Below, in pieces: positions 1-5,912 of a stretch of 7,705 nt of DNA; the stretch's first letter is position 1, and every line of letters begins with the position of its first letter. The position numbers and the translations under genes were made by a program. Origin of the DNA: Candidatus Methanophagales archaeon (GTDB lineage Archaea; Halobacteriota; Syntropharchaeia; Alkanophagales; Methanospirareceae); assembly GCA_003601795.1 (NCBI GenBank), contig PIXU01000049.1, positions 1-7,705 of the forward strand. Reading direction: 5' to 3'. The notes under the pieces are model-generated. The model saw nothing but the letters and a program-made list of their open reading frames with translations, ran no database searches and was not told the origin of the DNA.

Positions 1-782
1 ACTTCCCGGAGGCTATTAAAGGTGTAATGGATAAGCTAAAAGAGGAAAAGAGTGGGATTTTTATTGCTTTGGACGATATTAATGGATTGTCCACTAATCC
101 AGATTTTGCAAATTGGTATAAAAGCTTCGTAGATAACGTAGCCATTCGTTATCCATCAAATTTCCCGGCTTTTATTATGTCAATAGGACTTCCAGAGATA
201 AGGGACTCCTTGAGTAGGCTCCAACCTTCTCTCATGAGAATCTTTAGAGTGGTGAGTGTTAAGAAACTATCTGACGCGGAGGTGAAGGAGTTTTTTGAGA
301 AGGCATTCAAAAAAGTCAATATGGAAGTTGAGCCGGAAGCACTGGAAGATATGGTTAAATTTTCGAGTGGCTTACCTATTTTAATGCATGAAATAGGCGA
401 TGCGGTTTTTTGGAATGACGAAGATGGGAAAATAAGTGAGGATGACGCCCTCGCCGGGATTTTTGATGCCGCTGATAGAATTGGAAAGAAATCCCTCGAC
501 CCGAAGGTTTACAGGGCAATCCGTAGCCCGCGATATAGGTCAATTTTGAGGAAGTTAGGGGAAGAACCTATGCCTATCAGTTATTTTAAAAAGAAAGAGA
601 TAGAAAGTAAACTAAATGCGGGTGAAAGAAAAGTATTTAACAACTTTTTAAGAAAGATGAGAGAGTTAGGTATCATTGTGCCTGATATAGAAGGAGGTAG
701 AGGGGCTTATAAATTTGTAAATAAGTTAAATCAGGTCTATATCTGGCTGGAAAATCAGCGTTCATTAAAGAGCAATTTTTAG
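1..782 (+). CDS. AAA-type P-loop ATPase, 3' part (5' end outside window)
   Basis: The reading frame is open from base 3 to the TAG at 780-782, so the gene begins before the window and the ATG at 27 is internal. The first residues visible (FPEAIKG, then MDKLKEEKSG) lead straight into a Walker B strand, IFIALDDING, at residues 11-20 counted from that ATG. Walker A must therefore lie upstream. A sensor-1-like strand (FIMSIGLPE, 49-57) and an Arg-rich segment (SLMRIFRVV) follow. Next comes a helical lid with a GLPILMHEIGDAVF motif (115-128), then a winged-helix-like C-terminus (about 165-240) ending in GGRGAYKFVNKL. From memory, this order matches a widespread prokaryotic family annotated only as ATP-binding protein, related to AAA_16/Orc1-Cdc6-like ATPases. 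The cellular role is unknown. It lies close upstream of the MoxR gene on the same strand and may be co-transcribed with it. Confidence 0.85.
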   Translation, partial: FPEAIKGVMDKLKEEKSGIFIALDDINGLSTNPDFANWYKSFVDNVAIRYPSNFPAFIMSIGLPEIRDSLSRLQPSLMRIFRVVSVKKLSDAEVKEFFEKAFKKVNMEVEPEALEDMVKFSSGLPILMHEIGDAVFWNDEDGKISEDDALAGIFDAADRIGKKSLDPKVYRAIRSPRYRSILRKLGEEPMPISYFKKKEIESKLNAGERKVFNNFLRKMRELGIIVPDIEGGRGAYKFVNKLNQVYIWLENQRSLKSNF

Positions 783-826
783 GCGATGGTATGAGTGGAC
801 GTGGAACTGTTCAGGGTAAGGTAAAA

Positions 827-1819
827 ATGGACAAAGAGATAGAGCATTTAAATTTACAGGCACAGGAATACTCAAAGCGCTTAAAAGAGGTTCTGAACGA
901 AATCAGACGAGTTATTGTTGGTCAGGAATCCGTATTGGAGAAATTGCTGCTCTGTCTCGTTGCTAATGGTCATGTTCTCCTTGAAGGTGTCCCTGGGCTG
1001 GCAAAGACATTGATGGTGAAGACGTTATCAGAGACTCTTTCCGCGAGTTTCCGCAGAATTCAGTTTACGCCCGACCTGCTGCCCGCGGACATCATCGGGA
1101 CGAAGATATACGACCACCGCACGGCGAGTTTTACCACGCAGAAAGGACCCATATTCGCTAATTTCGTACTCGCAGATGAGATAAACAGAGCACCACCAAA
1201 GGTTCAATCCGCGCTATTAGAAGCCATGCAGGAGAGGCAGGTGAGCATACAGGGAGAAACATTCAAGTTAGATGCACCTTTCATGGTTCTGGCAACGCAA
1301 AATCCGATAGAAACCGAGGGCACATACAAACTGCCTGAAGCTCAGGTCGACAGGTTCACTTTTAAACTCCTGGTAGATTATCCAAAGCGGGAAGAGGAGA
1401 AGGTCATAATACAGCGTAATACACGTGGAATTGAGCTTACACCGGAAAAGGTCTTATCTGCAGCAGATGTGACGGAGATACAGAGCTTCAATCAGCGGAT
1501 TTATGCAGATGAGAAGATAGAGGATTATGTTACTAAACTCGTTGATGCTACGCGACATCCGGGAAATTATGAGTTAGGAGAAAAGTTTGATGGTATGATA
1601 GAGTATGGGGCTTCGCCAAGAGCTTCACTATGGCTGATTCTTAGTGGAAAAGCGCATGCACTACTAAATGGACGTGGCTATGTCATTCCAGAGGATATAA
1701 AAGCGGTAGCGCATGACGTCCTCAGGCATCGAATATTATTGACTTACGAAGCCGATGCTGAGGGGATTACTTCTGACCATATTATTGATGCAATTGTTGT
1801 GAATATCGAGGCACCGTAG
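827..1819 (+). CDS. MoxR-family AAA+ ATPase
   Basis: This is a cytoplasmic MoxR-type AAA+ ATPase, a family thought to act as chaperones that remodel or insert metals into partner proteins, often vWA-domain proteins. Counting from an alternative ATG at 791 (342 residues), the motifs are VIVGQ at 41-45, Walker A GVPGLAKT at 66-73, Walker B VLADE at 126-130 followed by INRAPPK, sensor 1 ATQNP at 168-172, the arginine-finger segment DRF at 187-189, and sensor 2 GASPRAS at 273-279. I prefer the ATG at 827 (330 residues). It has purine-rich GGGTAAGGT just upstream (814-822) and puts VIVGQ near residue 29, as is usual in the family, while the ATG at 791 has no clear SD. The stop TAG is followed in frame by TAG TAA. 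The DUF58 gene 42 bases downstream is its expected partner. All catalytic motifs are intact. Confidence 0.95.
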   Translation: MDKEIEHLNLQAQEYSKRLKEVLNEIRRVIVGQESVLEKLLLCLVANGHVLLEGVPGLAKTLMVKTLSETLSASFRRIQFTPDLLPADIIGTKIYDHRTASFTTQKGPIFANFVLADEINRAPPKVQSALLEAMQERQVSIQGETFKLDAPFMVLATQNPIETEGTYKLPEAQVDRFTFKLLVDYPKREEEKVIIQRNTRGIELTPEKVLSAADVTEIQSFNQRIYADEKIEDYVTKLVDATRHPGNYELGEKFDGMIEYGASPRASLWLILSGKAHALLNGRGYVIPEDIKAVAHDVLRHRILLTYEADAEGITSDHIIDAIVVNIEAP

Positions 1820-1861
1820 TAGTAAGAGTTAGATAGCAGGATATGCCCGGACACTGATACC

Positions 1862-2743
1862 ATGCCACGTGTAAAAGAAGTGATAAAACGTGTTAGAAAG
1901 TTAGAAATAAAGACAAGGGGACTGGTTGAGGGGCTCGTATCTGGCGAATATCACTCAGTTTTCAAAGGGCGTGGCATAGAATTCTCCGAAGTCCGCGAAT
2001 ATGTACCAGGAGACGATGTAGGTGCTATTGACTGGAATGTTACAGCGAGGTTCAACGCACCCTTCGTCAAGGAGTTCATTGAAGAGCGAGACCTGACATT
2101 GTTCATCGTTTTTGACGTCTCTTCAAGTAACGAATTTGGATTTAAACGCAGCAAAAAAGAAGTCGGCTACGACATCGCTGCTTCTTTGATGTTCGCCGCG
2201 CTTCGAAACAACGACCGTGTAGGTCTGTGTTTATTCACAAGTGAAGTGGAGCTCTTCATCCCGCCGGGTAAGGGTAAGAAGCATACACTTAAGCTACTGC
2301 GAGAACTCATTTATTATGAGCCGAAGAACAAAACCACTGACATTCGAACTGCACTATCTTACCTGAATAACGTTATCAAAAAGCGCAGTATCGTCTTTAT
2401 CATCTCTGATTTCTTAGCGCCAGATTTTGAGCGCCCGCTTAATCAGCTCAAGAACAGGCACGATGTGATCCTTGTGAGCATTACCGATATGCGAGAAACC
2501 CAAATCCCGGATATAGGCTATGCCTTTTTTGAAGACCAGGAAACCGGTGAACAAATGCTCGTCGATACGTCTGACCCGGAATTCAGGGAAAGATATGCCG
2601 CACTGGTAAAAGCTAAACAAGATGCCTTTTTTGCAAGGATGAAGCGAGTAGGGGTGGATATAATCCAGATAAATACGAGTGAGCCGTTTTACATACCGCT
2701 ACAACGTTTCTTCAAGATGCGAGAAAGAAGAGTAATGAGGTGA
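1862..2743 (+). CDS. DUF58 domain protein (vWA-like), MoxR partner
   Basis: This 293-residue protein has the DUF58 pattern. It begins with a basic helix (KEVIKRVRKLEIKTRGLVEG), followed by GEYHSVFKGRGIEF (28-41), the signature SEVREYVPGDDVGAIDW (42-58) and the TARFNAPFVKEF segment. The vWA-like half starts with FDVSSS (84-89), a MIDAS-type DxSxS motif, and continues with TTDIRTAL (158-165) and ISDFLAP (181-187). MIDAS motifs bind a divalent metal and mediate protein contacts. No signal peptide or membrane helix is visible, so it is the soluble form. Genes of this type almost always lie next to a MoxR ATPase, as here. Their role in archaea is largely undefined, with complex assembly or envelope functions proposed. 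The start ATG is the only in-frame one after an upstream stop at 1823, although its SD is poor, which suggests translation depends on the upstream gene. The product is complete. Confidence 0.93.
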   Translation: MPRVKEVIKRVRKLEIKTRGLVEGLVSGEYHSVFKGRGIEFSEVREYVPGDDVGAIDWNVTARFNAPFVKEFIEERDLTLFIVFDVSSSNEFGFKRSKKEVGYDIAASLMFAALRNNDRVGLCLFTSEVELFIPPGKGKKHTLKLLRELIYYEPKNKTTDIRTALSYLNNVIKKRSIVFIISDFLAPDFERPLNQLKNRHDVILVSITDMRETQIPDIGYAFFEDQETGEQMLVDTSDPEFRERYAALVKAKQDAFFARMKRVGVDIIQINTSEPFYIPLQRFFKMRERRVMR

Positions 2744-2798
2744 GGAACTCTCTCTGCGGGCTATATAAGGCGCTCTAAATTTAAATTTTCCCGAAAGG

Positions 2799-2807
2799 TT
2801 TTTTTTT
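2799..2807 (+). terminator. T9 run, probable archaeal terminator of the MoxR-DUF58 unit
   Basis: Nine consecutive T residues lie 56 bases after the DUF58 stop and just before the TATA-like box of the next gene. There is no strong hairpin. Archaeal RNA polymerase commonly terminates at such U-tracts, so this probably ends the upstream transcript. A role as the T-rich flank of the following promoter cannot be excluded. Confidence 0.5.
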
Positions 2808-2819
2808 GTTCAACGATAG

Positions 2820-2828
2820 GTTATATAG
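2820..2828 (+). promoter_or_regulatory. TATA box of the CBS-domain gene
   Basis: GTTATATAG follows the purine-containing CGATAG, a possible BRE. An archaeal start about 25 bases downstream would fall near 2845-2850, giving a leader of about 45 bases before the ATG at 2894. The leader contains GAGAGGGG (2876-2883) and GAGGG (2885-2889), the latter at good spacing for an SD. Confidence 0.5.
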
Positions 2829-2893
2829 GAAATAGTAGATATAAAATAGTAAATAGTGCAGTTGCTTCGTTAAAAGAGAGGGGCGAGGGATAA

Positions 2894-3289
2894 ATGGAGT
2901 TATCAAAAGAGAAGAGAGTAAGGGATGTGATGACGAGAGGTGTCATTACGGTATCGTTTGACACACCGGTAAGCAAAATTGCAAAACTCCTGGTACGGGA
3001 GTGTATATCAGGTATCGCGGTAACTGCACTAAACGGCGAGGTAGTGGGTGTTATATCAGAGATAGATATCATCAAAGTTTTTGACAAAGATTGGGACAGA
3101 TTAACGGCAGAAGATATTATGTCCACCGTTGTGAGGACAATAGACCCGGAAACGACGTTAAGAAAAGCCGCAGAGATTATGTGCGATTTGAACATCCACC
3201 GGTTATTGATTCTTTCACTAAAGCCCGCTCCTGGCGTTCCCATAGGGATATTAACGGCAAGTGACATACTAAGAGCGAGCGTCCAGTAA
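2894..3289 (+). CDS. Stand-alone two-CBS-domain protein
   Basis: This 131-residue protein consists only of two CBS domains. CBS1 spans about residues 8-64 (VRDVMTRGVITVSFDTPVSK, then GEVVGVISEIDIIKVF) and CBS2 about 72-130 (AEDIMSTVVRTIDPETTLRK, then IHRLLIL and GILTASDILRA). The paired DVMT/DIMS starts and the GVISEIDI/GILTASDI ends are the classic CBS repeat edges. Tandem CBS pairs fold as a Bateman module that usually binds AMP, ATP, S-adenosylmethionine or a similar adenosyl ligand and acts as an energy or ligand sensor. No catalytic or DNA-binding domain is attached, so the partner is unknown. The gene has its own TATA box and SD. It converges on hppA, so it shares no operon with it. Confidence 0.92.
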   Translation: MELSKEKRVRDVMTRGVITVSFDTPVSKIAKLLVRECISGIAVTALNGEVVGVISEIDIIKVFDKDWDRLTAEDIMSTVVRTIDPETTLRKAAEIMCDLNIHRLLILSLKPAPGVPIGILTASDILRASVQ

Positions 3290-3338
3290 AAACAGTAGTA
3301 GCTCTGTGGACGCGGGGACATACACATGAATCATGAAC

Positions 3339-3378
3339 TGAACAGTATGAACAGTACGAATTAAGAGCTATGAGCTAT
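3339..3378. repeat. Two adjacent small tandem duplications in the convergent spacer
   Basis: TGAACAGTA occurs twice head to tail (3339-3347 and 3348-3356), and GAGCTAT occurs twice head to tail (3365-3371 and 3372-3378). Both are exact. They fill the gap between the converging CBS and hppA genes and end directly at the hppA stop codon. Replication slippage is the simplest origin. No function can be assigned. Confidence 0.7.
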
Positions 3379-5484
3379 CTATGGTGACATGGGCATGAGA
3401 CTATAAGCTACGAAGAGCGTAGAGAATAGAATCGCAACCATATTCATTGCTTTGATGAGAGGGTTGATTGCAGGTCCCGCGGTATCCTTAAATGGATCAC
3501 CAACGGTATCGCCAATTACTGCCGCTTTGTGTGCATCGCTGCCCTTTCCACCCAGATAGCCATCTTCTATCATCTTCTTCGCATTGTCCCATGCCGCACC
3601 ACCATTTGCCATCATCAAAGCCAGTACCAGTCCCGAGACAATAACACCTATTAAGAGCCCTCCAAGCGCAATCGGACTGAATAACCCAACAGCTATTGGT
3701 ACCACAACCGCGATCATTCCGGGTACTATCATCTCCTTCAGCGCAGCTGTAGTCACTATCTCAACGCACTTACCATACTCAGGTTTCGCTTTTCCCTCCA
3801 TGATGCCCGGTATCTCCCTGAACTGCCGTCTTACCTCCTCCACTATCTTGAATGCCCCCCTGCCCACTGCCCGCATCATAATCGCACTGAAGATGAAGGG
3901 AAGAAGCCCACCAAGCAATAAACCGACAAGCACAAGAGGATTGAAGAGGCTAAAACTCGCTGCGGGCAGGTCCACCTTATGCAGATAATCGGAGAATAGA
4001 GCGAGCGCGGCAATTGCTGCCGAAGCGATTGCGTAACCTTTTGTCACAGCCTTCGTGGTATTACCGACAGCATCGAGCTTATCAGTTCGCTCTCTGACCT
4101 GGGGGGGCAAATCAGCCATCTCCGCTATACCACCTGCATTGTCTGTTATGGGTCCATAGGAATCCAGAGCAATAATGATTCCGGTGGTAGATAGCATAGC
4201 CACCGCGGTTATCGCGATTCCATACAATCCGGCGAGGTTATTGCCGGTGAGGTATAGAGGTATGAAATAAGCAGCCAGTATGCTACCACTGATAATTATA
4301 ACCGGTAAGCCAGTAGAGAGCATCCCCATAGCCAGCCCGGTAATCAGGTTTGTTCCCGCACCGGTCTTGCTCGCTTCCACGATCGCTCGTACAGGTGCAT
4401 GTATCTGTGTGAAATATTCGGTCACAATGACCATGAGCGCCATTGTTATTATCCCGATCACCGCGGACAGGTATATCGCAATTGCATGTGCATCAGTGCC
4501 GATCAGTACCGCGGTTACGGGATAGAACATAACCATACTGAGTACTGCGGCAGTAGCAACGCCTCTGTACAATGCGGGCATGATCCGCTCACTCTTATCC
4601 ATTCGCACTGCAAATATTGCGATAATAGAAGCGAAGATGGCAACAGCGCCAAGGACCAGAGGATATTCAATCAGAGCGAAATTAGAAGCGATGTTTGGGA
4701 AGATAGCTTTTACCATGCCTCGTTTCGTTATCAAACCCCCTATCAGCATTGCTGCAATTGCAGTTACCACATAAGTCTCAAACAGATCGGCACCCATACC
4801 CGCACAGTCACCCACGTTGTCACCTACGTTATCGGCAATGACGCCAGCATTTCGCGGGTCGTCCTCTGGTATTCCTGCTTCTACCTTCCCTACCAGATCA
4901 GCGCCCACATCCGCTGCTTTTGTATATATCCCACCACCTATCCGTGCAAATAAAGATATCAGTGATGCTCCAAATCCATAGCCTACAATGAGATCCACTG
5001 CTTCTGGATTCGCACCATAGATGATGTAGAGAGCAGCAGTCCCGAGTAAAGCGAGTCCAACGACCGACAGACCCGTCACGGCACCACCCCTGAATGCGAT
5101 TGTAAGCGCCTTCCGCAACCCTGATTCCGCAGCCTTGGCAACACGAACGTTACCGCGTGTTGATACAAACATACCAATATAACCAGCAGCAGCAGAACAA
5201 GCAGCGCCAGCCAGGAAAGCGATTGCCACACGCCCGGAATCGGAAGCTCCATGAGGAAATGCGTGCGATAAAGCGACGAACAAAATGATTGCGATTATAA
5301 TTGCAACAACTGCAATGGTCCTATACTGCCTGTTGAGATACGCTGAAGCGCCTTCCTGGATAGCATTAGAAATAGCATCCATCTTTTCACTGCCCGATTC
5401 TTGCCTGAGTGTATAAATAGCAAATATCGCAGCGAATACAAGACCTATCAGTCCTGCCAATGGCGCTAACCAGAGTATGTCCAT
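3379..5484 (-). CDS. hppA: Membrane-embedded H+-translocating pyrophosphatase, K+-independent type
   Basis: This integral membrane pump hydrolyses pyrophosphate and exports H+, recovering energy from biosynthetic PPi. From the ATG at 5484 it has 701 residues, normal for the family, with many hydrophobic segments (about 16 helices expected). The following positions count from a TTG four codons earlier. The PPi/Mg site is DVGADLVGKVE (196-206), followed by EDDPRN and DNVGDNVGD (222-230). ALDSYGPITDNAGGIAEM spans 443-460. GNTTKAVTKG (478-487) carries Lys where K+-dependent enzymes have Ala, marking the K+-independent class. The C-terminal motif is GDTVGDPFKDTAGPAINPL (662-680). I chose ATG 5484 over TTG 5496 and GTG 5493 because GGTGAT (5489-5494) lies just before it as an SD, and the earlier codons overlap that SD. 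All active-site motifs are intact. H+ rather than Na+ transport is inferred from the K+-independent signature. Confidence 0.96.
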   Translation of the reverse strand: MDILWLAPLAGLIGLVFAAIFAIYTLRQESGSEKMDAISNAIQEGASAYLNRQYRTIAVVAIIIAIILFVALSHAFPHGASDSGRVAIAFLAGAACSAAAGYIGMFVSTRGNVRVAKAAESGLRKALTIAFRGGAVTGLSVVGLALLGTAALYIIYGANPEAVDLIVGYGFGASLISLFARIGGGIYTKAADVGADLVGKVEAGIPEDDPRNAGVIADNVGDNVGDCAGMGADLFETYVVTAIAAMLIGGLITKRGMVKAIFPNIASNFALIEYPLVLGAVAIFASIIAIFAVRMDKSERIMPALYRGVATAAVLSMVMFYPVTAVLIGTDAHAIAIYLSAVIGIITMALMVIVTEYFTQIHAPVRAIVEASKTGAGTNLITGLAMGMLSTGLPVIIISGSILAAYFIPLYLTGNNLAGLYGIAITAVAMLSTTGIIIALDSYGPITDNAGGIAEMADLPPQVRERTDKLDAVGNTTKAVTKGYAIASAAIAALALFSDYLHKVDLPAASFSLFNPLVLVGLLLGGLLPFIFSAIMMRAVGRGAFKIVEEVRRQFREIPGIMEGKAKPEYGKCVEIVTTAALKEMIVPGMIAVVVPIAVGLFSPIALGGLLIGVIVSGLVLALMMANGGAAWDNAKKMIEDGYLGGKGSDAHKAAVIGDTVGDPFKDTAGPAINPLIKAMNMVAILFSTLFVAYSLMPMSP

Positions 5485-5488
5485 ATTA

Positions 5489-5494
5489 ATCACC
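5489..5494 (-). promoter_or_regulatory. Ribosome binding site of hppA
   Basis: On the minus strand GGTGAT precedes TAAT and the ATG at 5484. It is fully complementary to the ATCACC of archaeal 16S rRNA tails. It decides the start codon, because the in-frame TTG and GTG upstream would lie inside or at the edge of this site. Its TGA is also the stop of the short upstream ORF. Confidence 0.6.
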
Positions 5495-5639
5495 AATTCA
5501 TATTTCCAGAAATAGTAATATATAAATATTTATGTTTTTCTTTTTCTCCCTGCCCGTGGACAAACCGTGGCAAAGTCCAATCCCGGAATCTTTTCATGTC
5601 CATCTTTAACGCCTTTACGATGATAACATTGCGATTCAT
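5490..5639 (-). CDS. Possible 49-residue basic protein upstream of hppA
   Basis: A 50-codon frame including the stop runs from the ATG at 5639 to the TGA at 5490-5492. It starts MNRNVIIVKALKMDMKRF, continues with RDWTLPRF, and ends TISGNMNW. The SD before it, AGGAGGTGA with a 7-base spacer, is the strongest in the window. The stop is 5 bases from the hppA ATG and lies inside the hppA SD, an arrangement typical of coupled genes. The product is basic, with no membrane helix or recognisable motif, and I do not recognise a family. Against it, the SD overlaps the last codons of the decayed oxidoreductase, and the 3' part holds a TATA box that may be the true hppA promoter. It could be a genuine small protein, a leader ORF or chance. 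Confidence 0.4.
   Translation of the reverse strand: MNRNVIIVKALKMDMKRFRDWTLPRFVHGQGEKEKHKYLYITISGNMNW
5519..5526 (-). promoter_or_regulatory. TATA box of hppA
   Basis: On the minus strand the sequence reads TTTATATA, a consensus archaeal TATA box within an A/T-rich stretch. A start about 25 bases downstream would be near 5495-5500, giving a very short leader that still includes the GGTGAT SD. The box lies inside the possible 49-codon ORF, so the ORF and the promoter compete as explanations for this stretch, although both could be real. Confidence 0.55.
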
Positions 5640-5646
5640 TCCGCTT

Positions 5647-5655
5647 TCACCTCCT
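5647..5655 (-). promoter_or_regulatory. Consensus Shine-Dalgarno overlapping the pseudogene stop
   Basis: The minus strand reads AGGAGGTGA, complementary to nearly the whole anti-SD. Its TGA is the stop codon of the oxidoreductase remnant (codons AGG AGG TGA), and it sits 7 bases before the ATG at 5639. This is the stop-within-SD layout of translationally coupled archaeal genes. Confidence 0.5.
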
Positions 5656-5879
5656 AATTACATATACATATATATCGTTTATGTCGTTTGCGCAAATCAT
5701 TCCCGACATTATCACTGCTTCTATTCTCCCTATAGGGAAAGTTGAAGCACTTGCTAAATATAAACCCGTTATTGGTGTTTTAAAGTATGGTTTTTAACCT
5801 CAATCGATTGATCAAAGGAATATGAAGCTCCTTCAGGCATTGATGTGTATCATTTCATGGGGTGCACCCTATGATACCT
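5647..5879 (-). pseudogene. Decayed C-terminus of a phytoene-desaturase-like FAD oxidoreductase
   Basis: Two minus-strand frames join into one recognisable C-terminus. Upstream of the break, YTSMPEGASYSFDQSIEVK reads from about 5849 to 5791. After a frame change at the A5 run (T5 at 5791-5795 on the plus strand), the other frame reads KPYFKTPITGLYLASAST, then FPIGRIEAVIMSGMICAND and a short tail to the TGA at 5647-5649. The TP-I-GLYLA-A-T-P-G-E-SG pattern is the FAD-binding end of CrtI-like and related NAD(P)/FAD oxidoreductases. An in-frame TGA at 5850-5852 precedes YTSMPEG and could derive from a CGA arginine codon. Further upstream the homology is lost within an 11-base tandem repeat (5869-5890), next to the insertion-sequence remnant. 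Only about 70 of an expected 450-500 residues survive. The family is assigned by motif recall. The substrate cannot be told. Confidence 0.7.
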
Positions 5880-5895
5880 CTATGATACATCACCA

Positions 5896-5911
5896 TTAAC
5901 CCCCTCCACCA
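5896..5911 (+). repeat. Left terminal inverted repeat of the IS remnant
   Basis: TTAACCCCCTCCACCA matches the inverted right end TTAACCCCTTTCAAAA at 12 of 16 positions, including the first eight. The mismatches fit an old, degenerating element. Confidence 0.5.
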
Positions 5912-5912
5912 A

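Noticed and set aside
1843..1857. Four-codon upstream ORF (MPGH) before the DUF58 gene with AGGA upstream
   Set aside because: The AGGA is only one base from its ATG, too close to work as an SD, and the frame is too short to support.
2761..2770. CTATATAAGG after the DUF58 stop as a second promoter of the CBS gene
   Set aside because: It lies upstream of the T9 run, which would probably terminate such a transcript. The box at 2820-2828 fits better.
4399..4953. Long plus-strand frame within hppA
   Set aside because: It is antisense to a gene with full conserved motifs, and its Cys/His-rich composition is an artefact of the opposite frame.
5727..5738. Perfect 12-base palindrome TCCCTATAGGGA, and a second, TCAATCGATTGA, at 5800-5811, as possible operators
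   Set aside because: Both fall inside the coding sequence of the oxidoreductase remnant (FPIGR and FDQSIE codons), so chance is the simplest explanation.
5757..5764. Minus-strand TTTATATT as a TATA box for the 49-codon ORF
   Set aside because: It is the coding sequence for GLYLA in the oxidoreductase remnant and would give an unusually long leader.
5822..5899. Plus-strand short frame containing WGAPYDT, which resembles a transposase motif expected after KPLAF
   Set aside because: It lies upstream of the transposase N-terminus, the wrong order, and is antisense to the oxidoreductase remnant, which explains the sequence better.
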